This document shows positions 34,172 through 45,973 of a stretch of DNA of 64,000 bases, in pieces. The DNA is from Persicaria tinctoria (taxonomy: Eukaryota; Streptophyta; Magnoliopsida; Caryophyllales; Polygonaceae): positions 18,483,967-18,547,966 of the forward strand of contig JBANSL010000004.1 in NCBI GenBank assembly GCA_037127255.1, given 5' to 3'. A program made the translations under genes and the position numbers. Position 1 is the first letter of the stretch; each line of letters opens with the position of its first letter. The notes beneath the pieces were generated by a model, which saw only the letters and a program-made list of their open reading frames with translations, searched no databases and had not been told where the DNA came from.

Positions 34172-34955
34172 AATGCAGAATGCATCTCTAGTCTATTATC
34201 CTAAAATTTTGCCAAAAACCAATGAATGAGAATGAGAAAGAAATGAAGAAGCTACCTACACCGTTGGTTGCCTTTGCTACTGCAACTCCTCTTCCAAAAG
34301 CTACTATTCAGTCACACTTTGGAATATTTTTTTTAACCATTTGTATGAAACCTATCAAGATCAAGATGCGAATTTATCAAAAAGCTAATCTGAACCAATA
34401 TATCCCAACTTGAAATGACTTGAATTTGCATGATGAAAATCAGTCCAAGTAATTTTATCCACTCTGTGATGCTGATGTCGATGTTGGAAGTAACTCAAGC
34501 AAATCTCAGTAAGGTATGTGGTTTGATTCTCCATGTGATGGAATTACCAACACAGTCACTGAAAAGATGATGCAAGTTGAGTAAAACTTCCAAGAAGTAA
34601 CACAAGTATATAGAAGGAAAGCATGATTTTTCATTAAAGAAAAAACACACTGATGCAAGTTTTCAAGTTTCAAATAAGTTTACTTGCAATATCTAGCTAA
34701 GTAATTCATTCATCTGCTAAAAGAATTGAAGTCAGATCTTCTCGACAAAGTTACATACACACAATAAGCTCATTGTTGTATCTGTGTTCTTCCTACCTAC
34801 ACCGTTGATTACCTTTGCTACTGTAATTTTGCATCTCTCGCAGAATGCATCTCTCGTCTGTTTCCCTAAAATTTTGCCAAAAACCAATGAATGAGAATGA
34901 GGAAGAAATGAAGAAGCTACATACACCGTTGATTACCTTTGCTACTGTAATTGTT
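34172..34955. repeat. internal direct duplication of about 115 bp
   Basis: 34172-34290 and 34840-34955 share a block beginning AGAATGCATCTCT and running through CCAATGAATGAGAATGAG to CTTTGCTACTG, about 90% identical. A third short piece (TACACCGTTGATTACC) is at 34798. Two direct copies about 660 bp apart within the Mutator-like element. Confidence 0.75.
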
Positions 34956-35509
34956 ATTGATAACAACGAGAGAGATTCATACCCCAACTTTGAATCTAGG
35001 AACAACGAACAACCAATTAAAACTTTCAATTTCGATCATAGCATTTGAAACCAAAAATCCCCAAATTTTCCAACCCTAAAAATCGAAACTTTACCTAGAG
35101 GTTGTATGAACTTTTGAACAACCGACCATAATCACAAGGGCCTTCTCTGATCGGCCACCACTGAGTGCCCGGAACAACCCTCTATCCAACCGACAACCAC
35201 CACGAGCAACGAGAACACCCTCTCCCTCTCTCTCTTCCTCAAGATGCACACCAATACCCCTCTCTTCTCTTTAAAACCCTAAATTTTCGAAAGGGGTATA
35301 CCTGGCACCACACCCTCTAGCGGGTCCTGGGCATCTCCACCTCTCCTTCTAGTGCCGCTGGCGGCTACGATCTCTCTTGGTTGCCGGCGATTCTTGCTCC
35401 TCCAGTCCGACTATCCTCTCCTTTCTTCGTTTCATTTGTACTTCGTTTTTGGACTTGAACGTCTCAGAATAGAGTCGATGAACAAACGGAGTAGGATAGA
35501 GCCGTTAGT
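34956..35509. other. non-coding, GC-richer right interior
   Basis: Contains AAAACCCTAAATTTTCG-like leader motifs near 35270 and short GC-rich patches. No recognisable coding. Confidence 0.4.
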
Positions 35510-35843
35510 TTTCACTTACCAGGGGCACGGGGCGAAATACACACAAAACTCAGGGGTACCGGGCGAATTTAGTAAATATTTTGTACACCACACAAAATAA
35601 GCAATACCTCAGGGGTACCATGCGAAGTTTCCGAAAAATAAATTTATGACATGGCAAAACTTACAAGTTTGGTGACGTGTCAAAAATTTATGCCATGTGT
35701 GTTTTCCGGCGTCCACGTGGCATATTTGATCGGAAAGTTCACCGAAATACACATATGTATTATTTTCGGTTAATAGGCCGATAGTTCATATATGAAACTG
35801 TCAATTTCAAAGTTCGTATTATTTTTGGCAAAACGTTGATACT

Positions 35844-38800
35844 TTTTTTTTTAGCCACTGAAAATTAGAACTACATATACATAGATGGTAAACGGGCAAC
35901 AAGTTGCGCCGCCAACCCCTTCTAAATAGCAAACCCAATCCTTTTGAATACGACATCCATAGATCTAGGGGACATAACATTACTATGCATAATCTTTTGG
36001 ACTCGCTTGAGAAGCTCGACAGCATCAGGTGCCAAAAAACCAAAGGTATCAAACGCAAACGGAACGAATACGTGTTGATTGTCAATACATGCTTTCTCAT
36101 GTTTGACCACTTTAGCTGCGACCGCTTTGAGAGCTGCTTGTCCAACCGTGAATATCCCATTCCCCAAACTAACCAAAGGGGAGACTCCTGTCAAATCAAC
36201 ACAGACATGTTGTCCACCTATCCACCCAAAAACCAAAATGTCAGCTGGCCTCAATGTCGATCTCCCCTCATGCGGATCAGTCAAGAAGTTCACAAGTGCC
36301 TCTTTCTTAGCAGAAACCCCCGCCTGCCTAAATATATCAAAGAGAACATCCCGAACAAGATCATGCCTGTACTTGAAGCCTGGAAGTTCTATACAATGAA
36401 CTGCATACTCCCCAAAAGTATCCAAAACCCTCCGACAATTGGGAATAGGACAAATCTCATCAATTGGGAATAGTGGGATCATAAGGCGATACCTGAGAAT
36501 TGTGCGGTACTCCACCGGTGTCATATGTTGTCCAAGCCCATCAATAGGAACAACAAGAAGAAAATCTTAGGCATGTGGTGCCTGTAGACACCCAAAAATG
36601 GCCTTCTGTCTAACCGTCATGTTAAACTTCACCTCCATCTCCTTAATGATTTTACCAAAAAGAGCACTCGCCAAAATATGTTGGGGTTTAGGGGGGGCGG
36701 TACCCTTATTAACAAAACTGTCAAGGTCGTAGTCAGGAATTACAACATGAAGATTGTCCAAAGCTCTACAAAAATCAGAGTCCATACCACTTATCCGGCT
36801 ATCTCGCAATATATGGTCCTGCAACACCCAAGATTGAACCCTAGATGCTACAAAAGCATACGATGAAGCTTCTACTGCGGAGTACAACCCAAGATCTCCA
36901 TATCGGATGGGTAAGAAAGCCAATCGCCATTGGAGATCCCCAAAGAAAAGGACCTCCACAAACCACAAGGTCTTCAATAGAGTTACGAAGCCCTTTATCA
37001 AACCAGGCTGCTGCATACTTTGTATGTTGAGGTTGACATGTCCTCAGCCCAAAAAACAGTTTAGCTATTCCCATGCAAGAACGGAGTAAAAGAAGCTCAC
37101 TCTGTGGGTCTTTTAGTTGCGGAAGAAGATGCATCAAGTCAACAGCCTTAACCGCCCTTTTCATAGCCAGCTCCTTAATGAACCCACTATCTCTACTAAC
37201 TGCCCCTCCAAGTAACTTCACACCCAATTTCGGCCTTGCAATGTCCTTAGGAAATAACCCCTCTAGATGTCGTGTGTCATCACATGAAGGCCAAAAGAGC
37301 TCAGTCTTCTTAACATTCAATTCGAGACCCAAACTTGGACCATTCTCACGAATTATATCAAACGCTTTAGCTACCTCTTCTGACTCTCCTATGATAGTCC
37401 CATCATCGAGGTACCATGCATGCAGAAGAAGTTTGCATTTATCTCTGATTTGATGGACAAGAGGGTGTAACACAAGAGCAAAAAGAAGTGGTCCCAAAGG
37501 ATCACCTTGTTGCACTCCAGTAGCTGACCAGATATGTCCGGCTCCAAGGTACAATCGGGCTGCCTGACCATACAAAAACTCTACCCATAAAGAGATAGAT
37601 GAGCATCTCGCCCTCACTTCATGAAGTAAAACACTCCTATCCACCAGATTGAAGGCATTCGAGAAATCCACTGTAAGCATGGATAGAGACCCATCTTCGT
37701 GACGCTCACTTAATAGTCGATTGGCACTATGCAAGATCGCCTCTGCACCCCCGGAGACACCTACTCCAAATTGAAAGTCATTAAGATAACTTGCAATTCC
37801 TTTGCCCACACCTTTCATTGCGACTTTAGACACCAACCGCCTCCATATAGTACCCACTGCGATGGGACGTATCCCATTGTCTGGCTTTAGCAATGGCGTA
37901 AGAGGTGCTGAAGCAATAAACTCAGCTAAACTCCCTAGGCACCTTCCTGCCAACCATAGGTTAACCACTTGGGTGATTGCTCGTAGAAGATCTCTTCCCA
38001 CAACCGATCCTTCTCCACACATAGCATCTATAATATGTTGTGCCCTCAAGCCGTCTCTTCCACACGAAGTCCCTTTGGGAAAAGACTTAATACATTTAAA
38101 GATGGTGTCAACCTCCACCACAAGGGGAGATTCTGAAAAGGCATTATCTGGTCTAGAAGGGGGTGGCTTGTGTGGGTGTTTAGCCTCCAAAGTCTTCACC
38201 GTATCGTCATTATATGAAGCCACCCCTGAAGAACATAGAACCTTAACAGTAGCCGTGAAATGCCCATTAGCAACCTTACGGAGACATTGTTTGATGTTTG
38301 GGTTCCCTATATCGGTATCTTCCTCCTTAGGATTACCATCAAGGGGACCCTAAGACACCCGATCAACATTAGCTAACATATCACTCACTAACTTGGTGAT
38401 ACCATCTGTTCCTCCCCAAATAGCCAAAGAATGTAGGATTTGTTGACACTGTATTGACTTCCTACTCCCTGACCTTCTATCTCGCCTATTTTTAGGCATG
38501 AACACTTGCAACGTGCAACGAGGAAGTAACAACAACCCAACCCAAGCAGCGACAAAACCTGGTCCAGCAACCACTTTATGAAAAGCAACTTTCAATGTTT
38601 GAGAGAAAGCTAGACGACAACCATGAGGAATGGTTTTCACGGTGACGATAGGAACCTGGAAGACTCTATCCAACAAAACTTCATCAAGAACCATACCCTC
38701 AATAGCATCCTCAGACACAATGCCATCTAAAGATGGCCTTAAGACACCAACCATACAGCCGCCGTGCTCTCCCTCCCCATCAGAAACACGGACAGAACCA

Positions 38801-39500
38801 TCAGAGTGATGGCATGCCCTACTTAACGCATGTATGCTCATACACTTACCACACAACCATGGTTTAAGACCTTTCAGAGTCTCCTCTACCGCCACAAAAA
38901 CTCCAATATCCTTTTCCATGGCCTCTCGAAGCACCCTCCTACGCTCATCACTACAAAGGTGTAATCTCTTGAGATGAGAGATCATATAAGAGTAACCCTT
39001 ACTCCCTTCCTCGCCGTCACGACAGCCATGAAAATTCCTAAAAGGATAATGCATCGCTCTTTTGATTACATAGGAAGGGACAGTGAACCCAAACCGACGG
39101 CATACCCCCTCACAGTTCAAACCATCAGACAAAGCAATCAGTACTAGGAACCAAACGAAGAGACAACACCTGACGTACGCAACACAAAACACCGATATAT
39201 CCCGACAGAACGAAGAAGAAACAACGGAACAATCAACCAAAAACACCAACCTGCGGAAACACAACACCGAAATGTCCCGGGCACCGGAAAAGAGGTCGTC
39301 TACTGTCAACGGGGATAACATGGAGGCAGCGATCAACACCCCCACAATTCCAATATATCAAATTGAATAACAGATTGGAAACAAATGGAAAAAAAATCCA
39401 ATTGAAAGGGTTGACTTTAGGGAAATTAAACCCGAACAAAAATTGATAACGATTCCAATAACGAGAAGGAGGAATTGCCACGCCGATCACTGATTAGGCT
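35844..39500 (-). mobile_element. R2-like (RLE-type) non-LTR retroelement, nearly open
   Basis: A minus-strand element ending in a 10-11 base poly(A) tail (T-run at 35843-35853) against the right TIR of the Mutator-like element. It holds one long frame (39345 to about 35860) preceded by about 150 bp of possible leader. It has no LTRs, so it is a target-primed type. A target duplication was not found. Its domain order, zinc fingers then reverse transcriptase then CCHC plus restriction-like nuclease, differs from the L1-type LINE at 17099. Confidence 0.65.
35860..39345 (-). pseudogene. zinc finger, reverse transcriptase, restriction-like endonuclease protein
   Basis: One frame of about 1,150 codons, broken only by TAG (38350-38352), TAA (36567-36569), TAG (35922-35924) and a frameshift near 36945. 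The first ATG is at 39321. N-terminal zinc-finger-like pairs are SYMISHLKRLHLCSDE and WLCGKCMSIHALSRAC. A conserved middle reads IPHGCRLAFSQTLKVAF. The reverse transcriptase has GTSCGRDGLRAQHI, IRPIAVGTIWRRLVSK, VDFSNAFNLVDRS (motif A), GVQQGDPLGPLLFA (motif B) and AWYLDDGTIIG (motif C), with catalytic acids intact. The C-terminus has CPIPNC, then HC, YRHDLVRD, LRPADILVFGW and CVDLTG. That is the CCHC, RHD/N and PD...D pattern of R2-type restriction-like endonucleases. I know similar predicted proteins occur in other eudicots. The family name is uncertain. Confidence 0.7.
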
Positions 39501-40180
39501 CGTGAGGATGCCTAATCATGAATTGAACAAGTAATTCGTGAGGAATTCACTTGGTATTATTTTTGTCTATTTTTCCTAAAAAGAAAAGATTTTTATGAAT
39601 GAAAATAAAATAAAATAATATTGACAAAAGCAAATAAAGAATAGAAGAAAAGCGTTTCTACGTACAAGTTCTCGACTTTGGTTGGTTTTATTGGTCATCG
39701 AATCCTTTTCAAGTTATTATACTTTCCTACGAATTCCTCCTGTCTTGTTTTAAATAGATTTAAAGCCCTACGAGTCCAATTAATCCCTTACACTTCAATG
39801 CAACTTTAACACGGTCAAAATTTAATAAAGAGATAGCAAATAGTCTCAAGAACTTTAGCATACAAATAACACCAATTAAACATGGTAAATCAATGTTTAA
39901 AATATATGTCAACTCCCTACATAATCATGATTCAAACACGAAATCCACAATCTTATGCGTACCACTACGGAACTAACACAAATACGAAAGTATTAAATCA
40001 TAGCATGAAATCAATATTATCAAGGTTGCGAATCAAGATAACACCAATAACATAATCAATATCACACAAAGAAGTTGAAAGAATTATAGAGGAAAAATAA
40101 CTTAAATTAGAAACACACAAACCACCAACCAAGTCTCGAAAGTGTAGGCGGAAACTAGAAAATTAGCCAAACATGGCTTA
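39501..40180. other. AT-rich LTR-like sequence, orientation unclear
   Basis: No open frame. Phrases such as AACACCAATTAAACATGGT resemble U5/R regions of minus-oriented gypsy LTRs, but terminal TG/CA or a primer site could not be placed. Confidence 0.35.
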
Positions 40181-40184
40181 GCCA

Positions 40185-41455
40185 AAGTGATGTGCGCTCA
40201 TTTCACCATGTTTTATATTGGGAAAGCATGAGATTTGTGTAGTTTATGTTTACTTGAAATATATGGAGGTCTACACAAGTTTCTGTTCAATTTCGCAGAA
40301 ATCGAACGCACTTTGGGGCTTAAAGGAAAGTCATGAAGACATTGGAGAAGCTAAGGAAGAGCACATGATGGTGCAACTTGAGAAAATGCCATTTTTCACC
40401 ATTCATCCTTTTGAATCAAGTTATGATGTCTTGATGAGAGTTGTATCCCTCGAAAAGAGCTTTCCAACGCATATTCATATGCGTCAATCGAAGGAACGAG
40501 GGCTCGGGAAAGTGCGTTTCAAAATGGAGCAGAAAGCTGAAAGTTGACAGAAGCACTCGACGTCGACTGATGGCGACCACTTTTCACTAGAAATCGACAG
40601 GGACACTAGAGATCGAGTGAAATCACTCGACGTCGACTGAACCTACTCGACGTCGACTGAAAATCCAGAAAACTGTAGAGCCGAATTGAGAAGTCGTAAA
40701 GAGAAGAGAATTGCTTGGCCACGAAGTGATATATCTTTATCTTAGTCAGATAAACTCTTTCCTAATGGGTATTTTCCTATTTGCCCTAAGGAATTTATTT
40801 GGATATTTATTTTATTAGGAGATTTATCTTAAGTAGGAAAGTTTTATCTTTAGATAGATAATAGATATTCTCTTTCCTTGGGTAGCAAGGATTGAGCACT
40901 ATAAATAAAGCCATAGGGCCTGTTTTTTCATTCATTCAAGTCAAGCCGTGTTTGGACGCAAGGAGAGAGGGAGAGAGGCGAGAGAGAGAAGGAAGAGGAA
41001 GGAGTCGAATGGTTGTAAGTTTAATTTTATTTTTAATGTTAAAGTTATTTTCTTTTATTATGTCTTGTTTCTAATTTCCCTCTTCTAAGGTTAGGGTGAT
41101 CCCAACATAGATATGTGTGTTTTATTTATGAATTTATGAATTTGTATGTCTTTATTATCTTCTGTCCTATATGCATAATTGTTCTACGAGAGTAGTAGGT
41201 GATCCTTATTTATGATATTGAAGCGAAAGTGATCTTATTATGAATTTGGATTAATTATGAAAAAGGGATAGTAACACTTGGGTTTATGCAAGAGCCTCTA
41301 TATTCCTATTTGTTAATGACGGAACTTATTTGATATAAATCATGCATCTTTATGTGATTTATAATCTACACATATGTTTATTGCTGCGGTGATCCCTAAC
41401 CTTGGAAGTTTGCTATTTTATTATTCTATTTTTGTTATTTTAAAGTTTCTACGCA
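40185..41455 (+). mobile_element. gypsy-type LTR, plus orientation
   Basis: Begins near TGATGTGCGCTCATTTCACC and carries a U3-like segment, the palindromic ACTCGACGTCGACTGA motif three or more times (40556-40665), a TATA box near 40900 and a GA-rich leader (40962-41005). It then has the GGTGATCCC/ATTGCTGCGGTGATCCC motifs seen in Tat/Ogre-type LTRs. The right end abuts a reversed LTR near 41455. No internal region follows, so it is a solo or truncated LTR. Confidence 0.55.
40900..40908 (+). promoter_or_regulatory. LTR TATA box
   Basis: CACTATAAATAAAGCC followed about 25 bp on by TTTTTCATTCATTCAAG, a common plant LTR promoter and R-start layout. Confidence 0.55.
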
Positions 41456-42640
41456 GCTACTCGACATCAACAACCTCATCACCTTTTCCCGCTATCCCGA
41501 ACCCAAAAACCAACTAAATCTAGAACCACTGACTTTTCTTCTGAGGACGAACCTGACTCCACTATCCTATAGCGGGGTCTTGACTACAAATTTATTTGGT
41601 CGAGAAACCATCTCGTCACTAACCTCTCTTCTCTTATATGGTGATTGCACTCTTTTTAATCCATAAGAAAACTAACCCTATAAATCCTATTTATAACCCT
41701 AAAGTCTTGAATAAACAAGTTAAAAGATAGAAAAATTAGACAGATACTTCCTAAACTAAATTAGATAACAGATAGAACTTTTCATGTTTATTAATCTAGC
41801 GTCGGATTTCGCTCGCATCGACAGGATTTTCGCTGGCAGCGAATTGTCTTGGACGACCTATTGTTGGATTCTCACTAGCTACTAGCTACCAACCTGCTGC
41901 CAGCGAATCTCTATGCCTTAGATGCACCTTCTTCGTCTTTCAGATTCCGCTGGCAACGAGACAAAGCTTTCGCTGGAGTGAAACCACCCACTCGCTGGAA
42001 CAACTCCATTCGGTGGCAGCGAGTCACCTTTGTGGGAGCGAGCTCTCGCCGTCTAAGCCCTCTGATCAAATTTTGCTAGAAACAAACTCCATCCGCTATC
42101 GCGACTCACTCGCTGGAGCGGATCCACTAGCTGGCTCTCGGGCTGACTCAACTCGCTGGAAGCGAGTTCTACTCAGGCACTTCTCTTGAGCTCTTAGCTG
42201 ATTCCATTCGCTGACAGCGGGTCCAATTCGCTGGCAGTGACTCATACTGGCTCCTCGCTGACTCCACTCGCTGGCAGCGAGTTCTGCTCAGGCCACCTTC
42301 TCATGAGCTCTTAGCTGATCCCACTCGCTGGCAGCGAGTTACACTCGCTAGCAGCGAAATCATCTATGTAACTGCGCTTTCTTTTGTTCTTTCCTCGCTC
42401 TTCCTTTCCCTCTTTCTTTCTCTCATTAACTTGGTTTCTTGGCTTGACATGGACATGTTATGGACCTTCTATTGCTCTCCACCATGTCGGATCTACGATA
42501 CTACACAATTTAATCAAAATAGCGTAGATTCCAAACTTTACCACAAAAAGAGTTTAAACTAAACTAACACTAATACATGCATAATTTACAATGAAAATGA
42601 ATATAATCTACCCTATAGTGCCTATTGGAATACACCTTAT
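41456..42640 (-). mobile_element. gypsy-type LTR, minus orientation, with palindrome cluster
   Basis: On the minus strand a polypurine tract AAGTGTGGGGGAG precedes TTTGATAAGGTGTATTCC near 42640, the start of an LTR that runs to about 41456, where a CCCCGCTATAGGATAGTGG block lies near the U5 end. In between, 41800-42360 holds a dozen GC-rich short palindromes of the type ACTCGCTGGCAGCGAGT. It is paired with the 3' internal remnant at 42641-42840. Confidence 0.6.
41808..42352. repeat. cluster of CTCGCTGGCAGCGAG palindromes
   Basis: About a dozen exact or near copies of the near-palindrome CTCGCTGGCAGCGAG occur within 550 bp, irregularly spaced and embedded in varied sequence. The best copies are near 42270, 42326 and 42157. 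Two longer segments (GAGCTCTTAGCTGAT plus flanks) are duplicated at 42188 and 42305. Confidence 0.85.
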
Positions 42641-42842
42641 CAAACTCCCCCACACTTAACCTTTTGCTTGTCCTCAAGCAATGGAAAAATAAGAGCACAA
42701 CCCACATCCCATAAATATGATCTTCAAGAACTAACCTCATCAAAAGCAACATCAAATTGTAGGAGTCATAAGCATGAAAGTTAACATCCTAGCAAGTATA
42801 TGAGTGGTGCAGGACGAACGTCGTTGGCACTTTCGACCTTTG
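42641..42842 (-). mobile_element. 3' internal remnant of Athila-like element
   Basis: On the minus strand it shares TTGATGTTGCTTTTGATGA and GCTTGAGGACAAGCAA with the 3' untranslated parts of the elements at 44163-45968 and 51805-52974. It ends in the polypurine tract next to the LTR at 42640. Cut off at 42842 by the neighbouring LTR. Confidence 0.6.
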
Positions 42843-42844
42843 CT

Positions 42845-43608
42845 AAATAGTAATAATATTCAAACTTAAACACAAAACCAATAGATTAGGCAATCAATCA
42901 ATTGATAAACCAAATAACTACTAGTATAGCGATGAAGTTCGGTGTCGAACCCACAGGGAGAAGCGATTTTCTAATCAATAAATCTAAGCAAACACTCTTA
43001 TGACAAAGCAATGATTCGTAACAAGTAACAAATTAGATGTAGAAGTAACCAGATTTATGATCGCAAAGTAAATCGATATCAAAGTAGAAAGAACATTTCA
43101 CCTGCAATTCTCTGGCAATGGTTGGAATTCATGGTCCTCAGATTGATCTATTAATTATTCATATTCATAGGTCTATTTGACTAAAGTTGAGAGATCCACA
43201 GAGATTCACTCATCTTATTCAATATCACTAAACAATAGGATTAAGGACTCAAGTAATCATGACCAATTGGCACATTGACACAACACAATTAAGATTAATA
43301 GGTGCATACCGAACTCAGCCCTAATTGAATATCCTCAACATAGATCAATTGAAATCATCCACTACAAAGACAAAGAGACATCACTATCATCAATACCTTT
43401 GTTTGCTATCGAGAAAACAACAACGAATTCATAGCTAAGATGCAATTCCTAACATGGTGATCAGGCATAGAAAGGAACCCAAATATAATAATTAAGCACA
43501 AGATGATAACTAAGAATATGAATAACTAAACAGAATCAAATCCTCACAATACAAACAACCATATCTTTGAATCACAAGCGAAACTATGAGCTTAGCAACT
43601 CATAGGCC

Positions 43609-43696
<88 letters not shown>

Positions 43697-44162
43697 GTGT
43701 TCATAGTCTCACAATCAATTCACCTCCTCTGAATAGAACTGAAAATAACTTAATAAAGCCTCTAAAGAGTCAGCCAAAACCCTAGTAAGAAATAGAATAA
43801 AATAATAGAAAATAATGTCTTCGGATCCAAAACTGCGTATACTGGAAACAGGCCCACGACGGGCGCCGCCTATGCAGTGTCCGATGTTCCTCAATTGTCT
43901 TCAATAATTCCAATGTCGTGCTTCCTTTCTCCTCTCTAGCTCCCCCTTAGCCTCCATATGCTCCAAAGCATGCTTCTTAAGCTCTTCCCAAAGTCCATCC
44001 AAGGTCATAATGTAATTATGCAATATAAACACTAAAAACGCGTAGATTCCGAACTCGAATACTTCACAGGCAATATACAGAACTAGACTCAAACACTAGC
44101 AAAACCACTACCTAATTGCAATAAGAAACACCTTTAATGCCCATATGAAATATGCATTATCA
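42845..44162 (-). mobile_element. Athila-like LTR, minus orientation
   Basis: Begins at 44162 with TGATAATGCATATTTCATAT (minus strand), directly after the polypurine tract GTTAAGTGTGGGGAGATT. It is homologous to the LTRs at 27501 and 52975. It contains a CGGCGCCCGTCG motif (43857-43868), the (CT)41 run at 43612-43693 at the place where the other copies have GA runs, and a CCCTGTGGGTTCGACACCG block near 42950. The end near 42845 is approximate. Confidence 0.75.
43612..43693. repeat. (CT)41 microsatellite in LTR
   Basis: An uninterrupted CT run of about 82 bp at the LTR position equivalent to 27962-27972 (11 bp) and 53439-53476 (38 bp, as GA). Confidence 0.95.
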
Positions 44163-45973
44163 AATCTCCCCACACTTAACTCTTGCTTGTCCTCAAGCAA
44201 CCATAAAGCAAAATATCATCTACGCATCTCACAAGAAATCTTTCATAACTTTACTCATCAAAAGCAACATCAACAGTGCAAATCTAATGAAAACATATAA
44301 ACGTCATAACATGTATATATGGGATCAAGTTACTTGCATGCTCAAAAATCAACCTTACCAAGGATAAAATGTGTATCTCTCACTCTCATGTGTTTAGGAT
44401 TTAAGCACACACTCACCTCAATTTCATATACAAGCATCAACTCAAATATTGACATTTATATCACAAAATCTCCACCGGATATGTCAAGGCAAAAATAAGG
44501 ACATCAAGAGAATTTCGCTCAATGGAAACCTTCATAGAAGATCCCATTCGGCGGGGTTGTAATGAGGTTTGGTAGAAATATAAGGTCAATGAATTGTATT
44601 TGGTCATGTGGTGCAATAAATTCCGAGAAAACAAGATTCCAAAACTGCTAACATAACACAAACCAACTCAATAACATCAAGCTCACAAATGCACAACATC
44701 TCTCAATATCATCAAAATAACTCCAAAAATCATCTCATAACTAATCATCTCAAATCTCATCATCATCATCTCAGATATCATGCAATCTTTACACCCAACC
44801 AATAAGACTCATAACCAACATAAATCCAATTCCTTCTCATTATGCAAACATAAAATAAATGGCTCTTTTATTCTGTTTTTTTTAATTTTCTTTTTCAGAT
44901 TTTTTTTTACTTACTTTTACCCCTAGGTGAATTTTATCCTCCCTAGGTCCAAGCTTTTTATTTCTTTTTCTTGAGCCAAAATACATGAGAACCATATCCA
45001 TAAAAATGAGGGCATAAATAAGCACATAACATTACATCTTCTCAAAACCATAAACCATAACATCACACTTTAGCTTCATTCTCCCCATTCTCCAAAATAG
45101 ATTTCATAACCCACTCAAAATCTCAATTCCCCCGGAATAAGCTATCAATAGAAAGGCTAAAGGCTCAACTTGGCTAAAGGCTCAAATTGGCTCATCATAT
45201 GCTAGGAATAATAATTTTGTGGAGCTATCAATAGAAAGGCTAAAGGCTCAAATTGGCTTCAAAGCAAGATATAACATAAGGTAGACATGGATAAATATGT
45301 GGATAAAAGGTTGCCTCTATCATTTGAACTTATTAAGCAATGAACATGTATATAATCGGCCTTGAAAACAGATAACCATGGCAATACTCAATGATAAATG
45401 CATAGGAAGAGTAAATCACACAAGAAAAGCAAAAGGAATAAAGATGTATCCCTTATAAGGCCAAAAATATCTCACTGGGACATTTTTTTTTTAATTTCAA
45501 GCATACTCCCAAACTTAGATCATACACGCTCAATTACATATGCTTAATCATATTTCACATAAAAACCAATATCCAGGATAAGATCAAATCATTCCAGAAT
45601 TCCATGAGATTTATAAGACCATGCCAGTGTAAAGTTAAAATAGGACAAACTCAAATTAGATGCAAATCTTTGATAACACAATATGCAAAACAACAAAACA
45701 AGACTCACTTTTTTTTCCTTTCATTTTTCAACATTTTTCAATTTTTTTTTAAATTTTTTGACATTTTCTATAACATAAAAGAAATAACAAAAAAGAAAAT
45801 TAAAAAAAAAAAACAGAAATTCAAACATGAACTAACCTAACTAATTCACTTCACTTCCCCCCCCCCCCCCCCCCTCCCACTTACATGTTGCATTGTCCTC
45901 AATGCATAGAAACACAAAAAGGAACAATGAAAAATAAAAATAAAGGGTTTGAAGAAAGCAAATGACTAACCTA
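44163..45973 (-). other. 3' untranslated region of Athila-like element
   Basis: Non-coding internal sequence between the ORF ending at 45974 and the LTR. It shares blocks with 51365-52974, such as CAATGGAAACCTTCATAGAAG (counterpart near 52605) and TGGTCATGTGGTGC. It carries an 18-base C run at 45857-45874 next to a GCATTGAGGACAATGC motif (minus), long T/A runs, and a duplicated block AGAAAGGCTAAAGGCTCAA at 45150-45260. Confidence 0.6.

Larger units (their letters stand above)
31561..35843. mobile_element. Mutator-like element with long TIRs and captured gene (Pack-MULE-like)
   Basis: The first 210 bp (31561-31770, then 31990-32115) is about 90% identical, inverted, to the last 330 bp (35510-35843). 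Shared landmarks are AAAATAATACGAAC, GCCACGTGGACGC and GGTGTACAAAA. The left arm also contains an inserted hairpin (31779-31970) missing from the right arm. No transposase is present. The 3.4-kb interior holds GC-rich leader-like sequence, one exon of an amino acid transporter, two tRNA-like relics and an internal duplication. Long TIRs around host gene fragments are the hallmark of Pack-MULEs. A 9-11 bp duplication is not visible, perhaps because another retroelement abuts the right end. Confidence 0.7.

Noticed and set aside
35904..36473. Plus-strand 189-codon frame
   Set aside because: Antisense shadow of the CCHC/endonuclease part of the minus-strand retroelement.
37802..38353. Plus-strand 183-codon frame
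   Set aside because: Antisense to the reverse transcriptase N-terminal region; no recognisable domain.
39501..40180. Full LTR retrotransposon boundary
   Set aside because: No TG..CA ends, primer site or polypurine tract could be located, so only LTR-like character is reported.
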